A DNA stretch of 52,201 bases from Dehalococcoidia bacterium UBA2777 (GTDB lineage: Bacteria; Chloroflexota; Dehalococcoidia; UBA2247; UBA2777), in contig DEIJ01000175.1 in assembly GCA_002352365.1 (NCBI GenBank), positions 1-52,201 of the forward strand. Reading direction: 5' to 3'. Position 1 is the stretch's first letter, and every line of letters starts with the position of its first letter. Below are positions 33,789 to 43,309 of the stretch, piece by piece. The notes below the pieces were generated by a model. The model was not told where the DNA came from. It saw nothing but the letters and a program-made list of their open reading frames with translations, and searched no databases. The position numbers and the translations under genes were made by a program.

Positions 33789-35312
33789 TTACTTCGTGTA
33801 GCCTACTGCTCTTGTCTCCCTGATGATAGTGACCTTTATCTGCCCTGGATAGCTCAGGCCTTCCTCTATCTTTTGGGCGATATTCTGAGCGAGTCTAATT
33901 GCTACGAGGTCATCTACTTCATCCGGTTTGACTAAAACGCGAATCTCCCTACCAGCATAGACAGCATAGGATTTTTCCACCCCCGGAAAGCTGTTAGCTA
34001 TGGACTCTAATGTCCCTAAGCGCTTAAGATAATGCTCCAGGGATTCACTTCTTGCTCCAGGCCTTGCGGCACTGATAGCATCAGCAGTGGAAACAATAAC
34101 CCCCTCTAAACTAGCAGCGTCGGCATCGCTGTGGTGTTCGGCAACAGCTTTAACTACCTCCGGTGACTTCTCCCACCGCTCAATGAGCTGAGCGCCAATG
34201 AGGGCGTGAGGACCATCGATCTCAAAATCCACCCCCTTACCGATGTCATGGAGCAGCCCTGCTTTCTTAGCAATACTAACCTTAGCCCCCAACTCAGCAG
34301 CAATCATGCCAGCTAAGAGGGCGACCTCAATACTATGCATCAGCACATTCTGCCCGTAACTGGTACGATACTTGAGGCGTCCTAGTAACTTAATAAGTTC
34401 GGGATGTAATCCTTGCACTCCCACCTTATACGCTGCTTGCTCCCCTTCATGCCGAATTGTAGTCTCTACTTCCGCCCTTGCCTTTTGCACCTCCTCTTCG
34501 ATACGAGCAGGATGAATCCTGCCATCAAGAATTAGCCTGCTCAGGGAAAGTCGAGCAATTTCCCGACGCACTGGGTCAAAGCAGGAAAGGCTTACTACCT
34601 CAGGAGTATCGTCGATGATCAATTCCACTCCGGTAGCATGCTCCAAGGCCCTAATATTGCGCCCCTCGCGGCCAATGAGGCGCCCCTTCATCTCATCACT
34701 AGGCAGGGAAACCACAGAGACTGTAGCCTCAGCTACAACATCGGTAGCACAGCGCTGCATAGCTAAAACTAAGATTTGCCTGGCTCTCTCTTCAGCTTCC
34801 TCTTTCACTCGATTTTCCATCTCCCGAATGCGCCGGCTTGCCTCCTCACCGATCTCACCCTCCATCCTCTGAATTAAAACTTCCTTTGCCTCTGCAGAGG
34901 ACATGACAGCAATTAACTCCAGTTGCTTCTCTTCCTTCTGTTTCAACTCCTTCACCCGGGTGCGAACATTCTCCACCTCTTTCTCCTTGGCGGAGAGATT
35001 ATACTCACGACGCTCGATAGCTTCAAACCGCCGTGCTAAGCTTTCTTCCCTTTGGGCAAGGTGTCTCTCCTCATGCTGAATTTCACTACGACGCCCACGA
35101 TACTCAGCTTCTGCCGCCGCCTTGATTTTGAGAGCCTCCTCCTTTGTTTCTAGAAGGATCTCCTTTTGCGTGTTATTGGCCTCAGCGATGAGCTCTTGAG
35201 CTTTCCCCCGGGCCACAGCAAGCTTCCGACCAGCTATCATCCGACTAGCAAAGAGCGCTATTACACCCCCCAAAATAAGACAAGCCAAACCAAGGATTAA
35301 ATCAATAAACAT
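33789..35312 (-). CDS. rny: ribonuclease Y
   Basis: Membrane-anchored endoribonuclease starting mRNA decay. One N-terminal transmembrane helix (about residues 4-26) is followed by a long Glu/Arg/Lys-rich coiled coil to about residue 190. Then come a KH domain (MKGRLIGREGRNIRALEHATGVELIIDDTPE) and an HD domain (AKKAGLLHDIGKGVD, AVAEHHSDAD). It has 507 residues, normal for the family. It is the first gene of rny-ymdB-PHP, with GGAGGGA directly before the ATG, and is divergent from purL across 150 bases (35313-35462). Confidence 0.96.
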   Translation of the reverse strand: MFIDLILGLACLILGGVIALFASRMIAGRKLAVARGKAQELIAEANNTQKEILLETKEEALKIKAAAEAEYRGRRSEIQHEERHLAQREESLARRFEAIERREYNLSAKEKEVENVRTRVKELKQKEEKQLELIAVMSSAEAKEVLIQRMEGEIGEEASRRIREMENRVKEEAEERARQILVLAMQRCATDVVAEATVSVVSLPSDEMKGRLIGREGRNIRALEHATGVELIIDDTPEVVSLSCFDPVRREIARLSLSRLILDGRIHPARIEEEVQKARAEVETTIRHEGEQAAYKVGVQGLHPELIKLLGRLKYRTSYGQNVLMHSIEVALLAGMIAAELGAKVSIAKKAGLLHDIGKGVDFEIDGPHALIGAQLIERWEKSPEVVKAVAEHHSDADAASLEGVIVSTADAISAARPGARSESLEHYLKRLGTLESIANSFPGVEKSYAVYAGREIRVLVKPDEVDDLVAIRLAQNIAQKIEEGLSYPGQIKVTIIRETRAVGYTK

Positions 35313-35462
35313 TCCCTCCTCTCTTTCTATACTGCCAGGATGGGGGTGAACTAAATGCCTCTACTAACAATTTACCCTGGTTAAAGCTTAATGTCAAACC
35401 GCTGCGCCGCCCTGGTTGGCAAAATACTACCTTTCGAGATAAAATCTACCTTGGGGCAAGGA

Positions 35463-37664
35463 ATGGATAAAGAAGTACTCGCTGAAATCGCCTTAACTGA
35501 AAATGAATACCAGCTCATCCTAGAGCAGCTAGGAAGGGAGCCGAATATTGTGGAACTGGGAATGTTTGGAGCACTATGGAGTGAGCACTGCGGCTACAAG
35601 CACTCTAAGTCCTTGCTTAAACTCTTCCCTACCACGGGCAAAGAGGTATTGATCAGCATTGTTGAGGAGAATGCAGGCGCAGCAGATATAGGTGATGGGC
35701 TCTGCGTAGTAATGAAGATGGAATCTCACAATCATCCTTCAGCTATAGAGCCATTTCAAGGAGCAGCTACCGGTGTAGGGGGTATTGTTAGAGATATTTT
35801 TACCATGGGAGCAAGACCTGTAGCTCTACTTAACTCACTGCGTTTTGGCTACCTGAATAGTCTGCGAAACCGGTATCTTTTCGATGGTGTAGTCGGAGGG
35901 ATTGCAGCTTATGGCAATTGCTTAGGCATCCCTGATGTTGGCGGTGAGGTATTTTTCTCACCATCATATTCAGCCAACCCGGTGGTCAATGTCATGTGTA
36001 TCGGCCTTGTCCAAATAGAGGAACTGGTTAAGGCTCAGGGCAAACCAGGCGATATTCTGATGCTGGCCGGTGCCGACACTGGGCGAGATGGGCTCCATGG
36101 CGCTTCAGGATTAGCCTCACGAACCTTCGAGCAGGAACGGGAACTGAGGTCTACTATCCAGGTAGGTAACCCTTTTTTGGAGAAATCGCTTATCGAGGCG
36201 TGCCTCGAGTTAGCCAACACAGATTGGGTGGGGGGGATTCAGGATCTGGGAGCTGCTGGGCTCACTTCCGCGGCTATAGAGACTGCAGCAAGATCAAGAA
36301 GTGGCGTCCAGATCAATGTGCTCAAAGTCCCCCGCCGCGAGGGGGGGATGACCCCTTATGAAGTTATGCTCTCTGAATCTCAGGAACGGATGTTAATCAT
36401 GGTAAACAAAGGCTGCGCTGATAAAGTAGACTCACTCTTCAAGCGCTGGGATCTTGGTTGTGACATCATTGGCTCCCTTACCGATGATGGTATGGTCCGG
36501 GTGACAGAGGGAGAGAAGCTGGTAGCTGAGGTCCCCATCGAACTTCTTACCACCCCCCCTTTATACCAAACCCCGTGTAGGAAACCAGCTTGGCTTCGCC
36601 ACATCCAGAATTTCAACTTTGATACTATCCCCGATCTACCCCCCAGGGGGTGCAACTCTGTGCTCATGAAGCTCCTTTGCTCCCCTAATATCGCCTCTAA
36701 GCAGTGGATTTATCGCCAGTATGATCATCAGGTGCAAATCAACACTGTAATCCCCCCCGGTGGTGATGCTGCACTATTGCGCATTAAAGGTAACCAAAAA
36801 GGCATCGCCTTAACCACTGATGGCAATGGGCGGTATTGTTACCTCTGCCCATTTAGCGGAGGGGCTATTGCCGTAGCTGAGGCAGCCCGCAACTTGGTTT
36901 GTACCGGTGCAAAGCCTATAGCTATTACCGATTGTCTCAACTTTGGTAACCCGGAAAAGCCCGAAATTTATTACCAGCTTAAGGAGTGTATTAGAGGTAT
37001 GGCCAAGGCGTGTCGAGTGCTTGGCATCCCGGTTATCAGTGGTAACGTCAGCCTTTATAATGAAACTAAAGGTGAGGCTATTTATCCTACCCCGGTAGTA
37101 GGTATGATGGGGTTGGTTGAGAACATAGCTCAGCGATGTAGCATGGAATTTAAGCACCAGGGTGACCTAGTGTTTCTATTAGGAGGGGATGAAGATGAGA
37201 CTCGAGGGCTGGGGGGAAGCGAATACCTAGCGGCGGTACATGGCATAGTGGCGGGGAAGCCATCGATCAACCTCGATTTGGAGAAGCGGGTGCAGCAATG
37301 TTGCCTTAGTCTAGTAAAGCAAGGTTTAGTTAACTCAGCCCATGACTGCTCTGATGGGGGTGTGGCGGTAACTTTAGCTGAGTGTTGCCTTGAAGGAAGC
37401 ATTGGCTTTGCGGGAAGCTGGGAACTTGGAGAAAGAGTGGATGCCAATCTTTTTGGCGAGTTTCAGTCACAGATCATAGTCTCGGTTGCCCCCGAGAAGA
37501 TGCCTCAACTTGAGGAGATCACCACTAAATATAGAGTTCCTCTCCAAAGGCTAGGGGCTGTAGGTGGCAAGCGCTTGGTTATTGAAGGGCTTATAGACTT
37601 GCCCCTGGAGCAAATAGACCAGGGGTGGCGGAATGGCCTGGAACAAGCATTAAATAGTTTATGA
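35463..37664 (+). CDS. purL: phosphoribosylformylglycinamidine synthase subunit PurL
   Basis: ATP-dependent amidation of FGAR to FGAM in purine synthesis, using ammonia from PurQ. The motifs ELGMFGALWSEHCGYKHSK, ESHNHPSAIEPFQGAATGVGGI, DTGRDGLHGASGLASRTF and, in the second half, ITDCLNFGNPEKPE and SGNVSLYNET are all present. This is the small-PurL form (about 733 residues). The frame opens at an ATG at 35391; the ATG at 35463, with AAGGA next to it, matches the family's N-terminus better. Neither start has a well-spaced ribosome-binding site. No purQ or purS is in the window. Confidence 0.93.
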   Translation: MDKEVLAEIALTENEYQLILEQLGREPNIVELGMFGALWSEHCGYKHSKSLLKLFPTTGKEVLISIVEENAGAADIGDGLCVVMKMESHNHPSAIEPFQGAATGVGGIVRDIFTMGARPVALLNSLRFGYLNSLRNRYLFDGVVGGIAAYGNCLGIPDVGGEVFFSPSYSANPVVNVMCIGLVQIEELVKAQGKPGDILMLAGADTGRDGLHGASGLASRTFEQERELRSTIQVGNPFLEKSLIEACLELANTDWVGGIQDLGAAGLTSAAIETAARSRSGVQINVLKVPRREGGMTPYEVMLSESQERMLIMVNKGCADKVDSLFKRWDLGCDIIGSLTDDGMVRVTEGEKLVAEVPIELLTTPPLYQTPCRKPAWLRHIQNFNFDTIPDLPPRGCNSVLMKLLCSPNIASKQWIYRQYDHQVQINTVIPPGGDAALLRIKGNQKGIALTTDGNGRYCYLCPFSGGAIAVAEAARNLVCTGAKPIAITDCLNFGNPEKPEIYYQLKECIRGMAKACRVLGIPVISGNVSLYNETKGEAIYPTPVVGMMGLVENIAQRCSMEFKHQGDLVFLLGGDEDETRGLGGSEYLAAVHGIVAGKPSINLDLEKRVQQCCLSLVKQGLVNSAHDCSDGGVAVTLAECCLEGSIGFAGSWELGERVDANLFGEFQSQIIVSVAPEKMPQLEEITTKYRVPLQRLGAVGGKRLVIEGLIDLPLEQIDQGWRNGLEQALNSL

Positions 37665-37674
37665 GGAGGTGGAG

Positions 37675-39612
37675 ATGAATGAGTTGGAATATTTGTTTAT
37701 ACCAATAAGGATAGGCGATATGGAGCTTAAGAACAGAATTGTGATGGCACCTATGGGCACAGGTTTCGCTGCTGAAGATGGTTCGGTGACTCAGCAGCTG
37801 ATCGATTATTATGTGGAGAGAGCCAAAGGTGGAGTAGGTTTAATAATTGTCGAAGCCTGTTGCATCGATGCCCCCGAAGGGAGGGCTGGCTTTTCTGAAC
37901 TAATCGTGGACAATGATAAGTATATTCCCGGGCTAAGCAGGTTAGTAGATGCCATTCATGCCCAAGGAGCCAAGGTATTACTTCAACTGGCTCACGCTGG
38001 GAGATATGGTTACTCTCGCTGGACCGGGATACAGCCGGTAGCTCCTTCCCCCATCCCTTCCCGCTATACCAAGGAAATGCCCAGAGAATTGAGTACTGCC
38101 GAGGTTGAAGCTATCATAGAGAAGTTTGCCCAGGGAGCTAGAAGGGCAAAAGAGGCGGGGTTTGATGGGGTGGAACTGATGGGCTCTACCGGCTATTTAA
38201 TCAGTCAATTTATGTCCTCCCTCACCAATAAAAGAACCGATAGATTTGGCGGTGATACCTCATCGCGGGCAACCTTTGTGGTTGAAATCATCCACAGCAT
38301 CAGGGAAAAAGTAGGCTTCCCCATCTGCTGCAAGTTTAGTGTTGATGAATACCTACCTGGGGGTAATACTGTTGAGGATTCAAAGATTATCGCTCGCCGA
38401 ATGGGGCAGGCAGGAGTGAGCATGCTCCATGCCTGGGCAGGTTGGCATGAATCCCCTGAACCGATGCTGCCCATGTCAGTAAAGCGAGGAGCTTTCGTCC
38501 CTCTAGCCGAAGCCATCAAGGGGGTGGCCAGTGTGCCAGTAATCGCCGTGGGCAGGATCAATGACCCCAGGCTTGCCGCCCAGATTATCAAAGATAAAAG
38601 AGCTGATCTGGTAGCCATGGGCAGACCACTTTTAGCTGATCCCTACCTCCCCAAGAAGGCCGCCGCAGGGGATTTGGCCGATATAAGAATGTGTATTGCT
38701 TGCTGTCGCTGCTTTGATGTTCTCATGGAGGCGATGAGAAGGGGGAAAGGTGAGCAGAGCCTGGTTTGTGCCCTGAATGCCGAACTGGGGAGAGAAGGTG
38801 AAAAGGGATTACAAACCACCTCGCTAGCCAAGAAGGTTCTCATTGTCGGCGGTGGTCCGGCGGGAATGGAAGCAGCCCGAGTTTGCGCCATTCGAGGGCA
38901 TAAGGTAACTCTGTGGGATAAAAGTGACCGGCTGGGGGGAAAGCTGATATTGGCCCAAGTTCCCCCTTACAAAGAGGAGATCAGTAATTTGATTTCTTAT
39001 TTAAGCTATCAAATGCAGAAACTAGGGGTCGGAGTGGAGTTGAATAAAGAAGTCACCCCCCAATCCGTCTTGGATGAGAAGGCTGATGAGGTAATCATTG
39101 CCACTGGCGCCTCGCCTCTAATCCCCGACATTTCTGGCGTGGAGAAAGGGATGGTCATCTCTGCTTTAGATGTTCTCCGTGGTGAAGATGGAGTTGGTGA
39201 GAAAGTGGTAGTTATTGGTGGCGGAATGGTTGGCTGTGAGACGGGGGAATTTCTGGCCAGCAAGGGCAAAAAGGTGACCATACTGGCCAGGCGTGAAAGG
39301 ATAGGCCAGGATATCGGGCCCACTACCCGATGGGTGGTGCTAAAAAGGCTCTATGAGAGTGGAATTGAGATATCGACCTCAACCCAGGTTGAAAGTATCG
39401 CCGACGATGGGATAATCGTGAACAAAGATGGAGAAACAAGGAAGATTGAGGCGGATTCGGTAGTACTTGCCAGGGGTTTGGTACCCGATCAGAAGCTATG
39501 GGAGGCATTAAAAGACAAGCTTCCTCAATTGCATCTAATCGGTGATTGCTTCCAAGTGAACAAAATATTAGAGGCAATTCACAGGGGGTGGGAAGTTGGC
39601 TGCAAAGTATAA
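37675..39612 (+). CDS. old-yellow-enzyme-type NADH:flavin oxidoreductase (dienoyl-CoA reductase family)
   Basis: 645-residue flavoprotein. Residues 1-330 form the FMN TIM barrel (LKNRIVMAPMGTGFA, LQLAHAGRYGYS, GFDGVELMGSTGYLISQFMS). A 4Fe-4S motif C-x2-C-C-x-C follows, with a fourth Cys 19 residues on; the C-x2-C-x2-C form resembles trimethylamine dehydrogenase. The FAD/NAD(P)H half has VLIVGGGPAGMEAARV and VVVIGGGMVGCETGEFL. The family reduces enoate or 2,4-dienoyl-CoA double bonds or demethylates amines. The substrate here is unknown. The ATG at 37675 follows AGGAGG by 5 bases; it lies 10 bases after purL. Confidence 0.9.
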   Translation: MNELEYLFIPIRIGDMELKNRIVMAPMGTGFAAEDGSVTQQLIDYYVERAKGGVGLIIVEACCIDAPEGRAGFSELIVDNDKYIPGLSRLVDAIHAQGAKVLLQLAHAGRYGYSRWTGIQPVAPSPIPSRYTKEMPRELSTAEVEAIIEKFAQGARRAKEAGFDGVELMGSTGYLISQFMSSLTNKRTDRFGGDTSSRATFVVEIIHSIREKVGFPICCKFSVDEYLPGGNTVEDSKIIARRMGQAGVSMLHAWAGWHESPEPMLPMSVKRGAFVPLAEAIKGVASVPVIAVGRINDPRLAAQIIKDKRADLVAMGRPLLADPYLPKKAAAGDLADIRMCIACCRCFDVLMEAMRRGKGEQSLVCALNAELGREGEKGLQTTSLAKKVLIVGGGPAGMEAARVCAIRGHKVTLWDKSDRLGGKLILAQVPPYKEEISNLISYLSYQMQKLGVGVELNKEVTPQSVLDEKADEVIIATGASPLIPDISGVEKGMVISALDVLRGEDGVGEKVVVIGGGMVGCETGEFLASKGKKVTILARRERIGQDIGPTTRWVVLKRLYESGIEISTSTQVESIADDGIIVNKDGETRKIEADSVVLARGLVPDQKLWEALKDKLPQLHLIGDCFQVNKILEAIHRGWEVGCKV

Positions 39613-39627
39613 ACCTCAATCGATAGC

Positions 39628-40980
39628 TTAGCACTCCGAGGCTAGAGGTAGGCTAAAGGTAAAGGTGGAGCCTTTGCCCAGGGTGCTTGTAGCCCAAATA
39701 TTACCTTGGTGACTTTGAATGATGTGTTTGGAGATAGCCAGGCCTAGACCAGTGCCTTCACCTGCCCTCACCTTATCAACCTTGTAGAAGCGCTCAAAGA
39801 TATGTGGCACATCTTCAGCAGGGATGCCTCTTCCCGTATCAGTCACCGAGACAGTTATAGTCTCACCATCTTGTTCAGCTTTAAGGCTGATCTGGCCACC
39901 AGGAGAAGTGAACTTGATGGCGTTATGCAGCAGATTGACAATCACCTGCTCTATTCGTTCCTCATCGGCCAGCACCCGAGGCAATCCCGCTGGGGCATTG
40001 ATGGTCAACTCCAGGCCAGCTCTATCAGCTTGGATTTGAAGCCTTTCGACAACTTGTCCCATCAACTGGACTATATCTTGGGGCTCCATATTCATAGTAG
40101 CCTGCCCCGATTCAATACGGGAGAGTTCCTCTAGCTCTTGCAGTAATCGACTTAACCTATCTGTCTCCACATTTGCTCTCTCCAAGAAAATTTTGGTTGC
40201 CAGAGGATCTTCTATAGCCCCCTCTTGGAGCGTCTCTATTAATCCCTTGATGGAGGTTAACGGGGTACGCAGTTCATGAGAGATGTTGGCCATGAAATCA
40301 CGCCGCATCCTCTCTAATCTCCGCAACTCTGTCAAATCCTGCAGCACTACCAGCCCACCTGTTGGCTCATCGCCCACCATGGAGGTAACCCTTACTCTAA
40401 AAGATCGTCTATTATCCGTCCCTATGTCCAGCAATTTGGTCTGTGGTTCTCCTGTTTTTAGGCAGTGGGATAAAAGCTCGGTCAGCTCATAGTCGCCTAC
40501 CACTTCAATAAAAGGGCGCCCTATTGCCTTGCCTCCAGGAAGCTGGAGCAACCTTTCTGCTGCCGGGTTAAGTAGATCCACAATGCCCTGGCTATTGGTA
40601 ATGATGACACCATCGTCCATACAAGATAAGGCAATTGCCTTTTCCTGCTCTTTACTACTGATAAGCTTCGTCATCTCCCTAATATTGATGACCATCTGAT
40701 CAAATTCCCACATAAGCTGGCCAATTTCATCAGAGGAAGTGGTTTCGACTCTGTGGTCAAGTTTCCCCTCGGCTATTCTGCAGCACATTTGAGTGAGCTT
40801 CCCAATTGGCTGGGTAATGCCCCTAGCTAAGAGGAAAGCTAACATTATAGCTAGAGAAGCAGTAGCAGCCATAACCAGAGCTAAGCTAAGGGTGAAAACT
40901 CCTGAAAGAAGGCAAAATCCCCCCCACGAGGCCAGAATGAGCAATAGATATAAGGTGGCTATTCGCCATTTGATAGACAT
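39628..40980 (-). CDS. phoR: phosphate-regulon sensor histidine kinase PhoR
   Basis: 450-residue membrane kinase. Two adjacent helices (about 8-28 and 31-52) have almost no extracellular loop. A HAMP domain (to about 105), a PAS domain (about 110-220), HisKA with the phospho-acceptor H235 in SHELRTPLTSIKGL, and an ATPase domain with NLLHNAIKF, DTGRGIP and GTGLGLAISKHI follow. Lack of a periplasmic sensor fits PhoR kinases that read PstSCAB/PhoU rather than a ligand. It lies 2 bases after phoB. Its assignment to phosphate rests on domain order, the PhoB partner and the Pho box at 122-177. Confidence 0.88.
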   Translation of the reverse strand: MSIKWRIATLYLLLILASWGGFCLLSGVFTLSLALVMAATASLAIMLAFLLARGITQPIGKLTQMCCRIAEGKLDHRVETTSSDEIGQLMWEFDQMVINIREMTKLISSKEQEKAIALSCMDDGVIITNSQGIVDLLNPAAERLLQLPGGKAIGRPFIEVVGDYELTELLSHCLKTGEPQTKLLDIGTDNRRSFRVRVTSMVGDEPTGGLVVLQDLTELRRLERMRRDFMANISHELRTPLTSIKGLIETLQEGAIEDPLATKIFLERANVETDRLSRLLQELEELSRIESGQATMNMEPQDIVQLMGQVVERLQIQADRAGLELTINAPAGLPRVLADEERIEQVIVNLLHNAIKFTSPGGQISLKAEQDGETITVSVTDTGRGIPAEDVPHIFERFYKVDKVRAGEGTGLGLAISKHIIQSHQGNIWATSTLGKGSTFTFSLPLASEC

Positions 40981-40982
40981 CT

Positions 40983-41675
40983 TTACCCTTCAAGCCTATA
41001 GCCAACACCGCGCACAGTTAATAGCCGGCAGGGGGAGCCAGGGTCAACCTCAATTTTCTCCCGTAGCCAGCGGATATGAACGTCTACAGTTCGGGTATCA
41101 CCTACGTAGTCATATCCCCAAACCTTTTCCAAAAGTTGCTCCCGAGTAAAAGCCCGGCCTCGATTCCTTGCCAAGAAGGCAAGCAAGTCAAACTCTTTAG
41201 GTTTCAGGATGAGCAGAGAGTCCCCAAGCTTAACTTGGTGGCGAGTGAAATCTACCTCTAGATCGCCCAATTTGAGTGAGCGGGGGGGCTCCCCTAAGAG
41301 GTCTCGCTGGATTATCTCAGCGCGGCGAAGCATTGCCCGAATACGAGCCAGGAGTTCCCGCAAGTTGAATGGCTTAGTCATATAATCGTCAGCCCCCAGT
41401 TCCAAGCCCATTATCTTATCGGCTTCTCCCACTTTAGCAGTAAGCATCAACATAGGCGTGTCCATCTCCTTACGTAAGATGCGACAAACCTCAAAGCCAT
41501 CCAAATCTGGCAGCATAATGTCCAAAACAATCAGATCTGGCTCCTCTTGGCGAGCCACTTCTAAAGCCTGAACTCCACCAGTGGCGGCAAGCACCTTATA
41601 ACCCTCCTTAGAAAGGTTATAGCGAAGCACCTCAAGCAATGTTTGATCATCTTCAACAACAAGTATCTTCTTCAA
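40983..41675 (-). CDS. phoB: phosphate-regulon response regulator PhoB/PhoP
   Basis: 230-residue OmpR-family regulator. The receiver domain has the acidic pair VEDD, phospho-acceptor D52 in LDIMLPD, the Thr of LTAK and K101 in TKPF. The winged-helix DNA-binding domain (about 135-230) has LKPKEFDLLAFLARN and TVDVHIRWLREKIE. It starts with TTG after AAGGGTGA. The direct 11-bp repeats before pstS are the expected binding sites. No Pho-box-like repeats are seen before phoB itself. Confidence 0.9.
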   Translation of the reverse strand: MKKILVVEDDQTLLEVLRYNLSKEGYKVLAATGGVQALEVARQEEPDLIVLDIMLPDLDGFEVCRILRKEMDTPMLMLTAKVGEADKIMGLELGADDYMTKPFNLRELLARIRAMLRRAEIIQRDLLGEPPRSLKLGDLEVDFTRHQVKLGDSLLILKPKEFDLLAFLARNRGRAFTREQLLEKVWGYDYVGDTRTVDVHIRWLREKIEVDPGSPCRLLTVRGVGYRLEG

Positions 41676-41708
41676 TTAGTCACCCTTACCATCATGCCTA
41701 TTTAGTAC

Positions 41709-41735
41709 CCCCTGAAAAATTCCCTTTTTCAGGGG
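41709..41735 (-). terminator. hairpin between the TIGR03936 gene and phoB
   Basis: CCCCTGAAAAA (41709-41719) and TTTTTCAGGGG (41725-41735) form a perfect 11-bp stem with a 5-base loop. It lies 3 bases beyond the stop of the upstream minus-strand gene. A downstream U-run is missing, so it may act as a transcript-end stabiliser or weak terminator rather than a classic intrinsic terminator. Confidence 0.5.
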
Positions 41736-41738
41736 TAA

Positions 41739-42386
41739 TTATTTAGGGGCTAAGATCAACTTGCTGCGATGAATAGAATCGGGCCAATCGGAAAACCCGA
41801 GGGCAGCACTGACCTGCTCCGGCCTCCCGGCACCGTGACTGTCGCAACACAAGCGCATACCTAAGATGCACCTTGCGTCATGCCACTCCACAAGCCATAA
41901 ATCCTTGATCAAAGCTCGGAGGTCATAACGGCGAGGGCCAGTATCCCTCATATGTTGCCAGGGCAAATGCTTAGTCTGAAGCAGAGAGGAAATTGCCGAT
42001 TGAACTTGCTCTTTATCTTTGGTTGTCTTCACCCCAACGCGATATTCAGCATAGCGAAGCTGTGACGGAAGTGAAGCAGCCCTCCAAGCTACTTCTTGCA
42101 CCTCAAATATCTCAATACCCCAAGGTAATTGTTGACTTGCCGCTCGGATAAAGGAATAGGGAGGGATTCGCTTTTTCATCCACACATCCATAAGCTCAGC
42201 CTCGCTGGTCACCCCTAGGGCAAGTGGTGAGGCAAATGAAATCCTGGGATGAGGAGTAAATCCCTCAGAGTAGGCCAGAGGGAGCATTGAGCGGCGTAAT
42301 ATCTTCTCCCACAAACGCACCATATCGAGATGGGAGATATATTTTATCTCTTCACCTCGAGAAAACTTGACCCGTAGCCGCTGCAT
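41739..42386 (-). CDS. TIGR03936 family radical-SAM-associated protein (DUF2344)
   Basis: 215-residue protein recognised by its N-terminal signature FSRGEEIKYISHLDMVRLWEKILRR followed by PLAYSEGFTPHPRISFASPLALG. The family normally accompanies, or is fused to, a B12-binding radical-SAM protein and lies near ribosomal or RNase G genes. Its biochemical role is not established. Here the usual radical-SAM partner is absent from the neighbourhood. It lies between the hairpin before phoB and the decayed cstA. Confidence 0.85.
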   Translation of the reverse strand: MQRLRVKFSRGEEIKYISHLDMVRLWEKILRRSMLPLAYSEGFTPHPRISFASPLALGVTSEAELMDVWMKKRIPPYSFIRAASQQLPWGIEIFEVQEVAWRAASLPSQLRYAEYRVGVKTTKDKEQVQSAISSLLQTKHLPWQHMRDTGPRRYDLRALIKDLWLVEWHDARCILGMRLCCDSHGAGRPEQVSAALGFSDWPDSIHRSKLILAPK

Positions 42387-42519
42387 CTTTCTTTAATTCT
42401 ATCACATCTTCAACTGGCTACCCAGCTTGCCAGCCTCCAGAAGGTTGCCTTGTTCAATAACTACCGTTATAGTTTATTTTCTGGTAAATTCATCGAAGGG
42501 AGGATTGCTAAACCTGATA

Positions 42520-43273
42520 ATGCCCAGTCGACACCAGGGCACCTCAGTCCCCAACATTGCTGGAGAGATCATCAGCTCTCGGGCAAAGTATGTATTTTTG
42601 GTAGTGGTGTGGATTACCCTAGTGTTGGTGATCGCGGTATTTGGAACCGTTTCCAGTGTAACCTTGCGGACGACACCTCAGATTGTCATTCCCACTTTGA
42701 TGCAGGGATTATCTGTCAATCTACTTCTTGTTTGCTGGACCGATAGTGGGATACCTTTGGCACTGGGTTGGGAAACCTGCTCACTTCCCTGAGCATCCCC
42801 CTGGCGATTGGGTCGCTCGTGGGCATATTGATGCTGGGGCAGTTCGTCATCACCTCGCTTGATACCTGCACCAGGTTGACCAGATTCGCCTGGGTGGAGA
42901 TAGTGGGAGAGAAGATTCCTTTGCTAGGGAATAGGCTCATTGCCACTATCATTCCTATAGCTATAGCGTTCTATTTGGGATGGACAGGAAGCTACACCCT
43001 ATTTGGCCCATGTTTGCCACGGCTAATCAGCTAGTTGCCGCCCTAGCGTTACTCACCATATCGGTATGGCTGCTGGGGACAAAGAGGCCAGCCAAATACA
43101 CACTGATTCCATGCATTGTTATGTTATGTATAACGCTAGGGGCTCTGCTGTATGAAATACCAGCCTTCTTCATGGGAGGCCAATACCTGCTGAGCGCTAT
43201 CGCCATCATGCTTCTGGTACTAGCTGGGTTTATCCTCCAGGAAGCGAGGAAGGCTTGGCACAAGCTTTACTAA
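42520..43273 (+). pseudogene. cstA: decayed carbon-starvation/peptide transporter cstA
   Basis: Three overlapping frames together resemble CstA, a large peptide/pyruvate permease usually of about 480-700 residues. Frame 1 (from 42520) has SRHQGTSVPNIAGEIISSRA and a hydrophobic stretch, matching the family's early part. Frame 2 (about 42750-43010) has FVITSLDTCTRLTRFAWVEI, the conserved TxLDTxTRxxRF segment. Frame 3 (about 42995-43273) has IWPMFATANQLVAALALL, the conserved WPxFxxANQ segment. The N-terminal part and most of the middle are missing, and a frameshift near 43000-43010 splits TGSYTL from IWPMF. The total is about 250 residues, so the gene cannot be functional as read. Confidence 0.8.
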
Positions 43274-43293
43274 TTTGCCAAAAATGCTAAAAT
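43266..43293 (+). promoter_or_regulatory. possible promoter of the HtrA-like gene
   Basis: TTTACT (43266-43271) and TAAAAT (43288-43293) are 16 bp apart, 17 bases before the ATG at 43310. The -35 is weak, and it overlaps the end of the cstA remnant. Confidence 0.3.
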
Positions 43294-43309
43294 AATCTTG
43301 AAGGATCAA

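Noticed and set aside
38675..38790. Aberrant iron-sulfur motif as sign of a defective oxidoreductase
   Set aside because: C-x2-C-x2-C occurs in trimethylamine dehydrogenase-type members, so it need not be a defect; only the spacing to the fourth Cys is longer.
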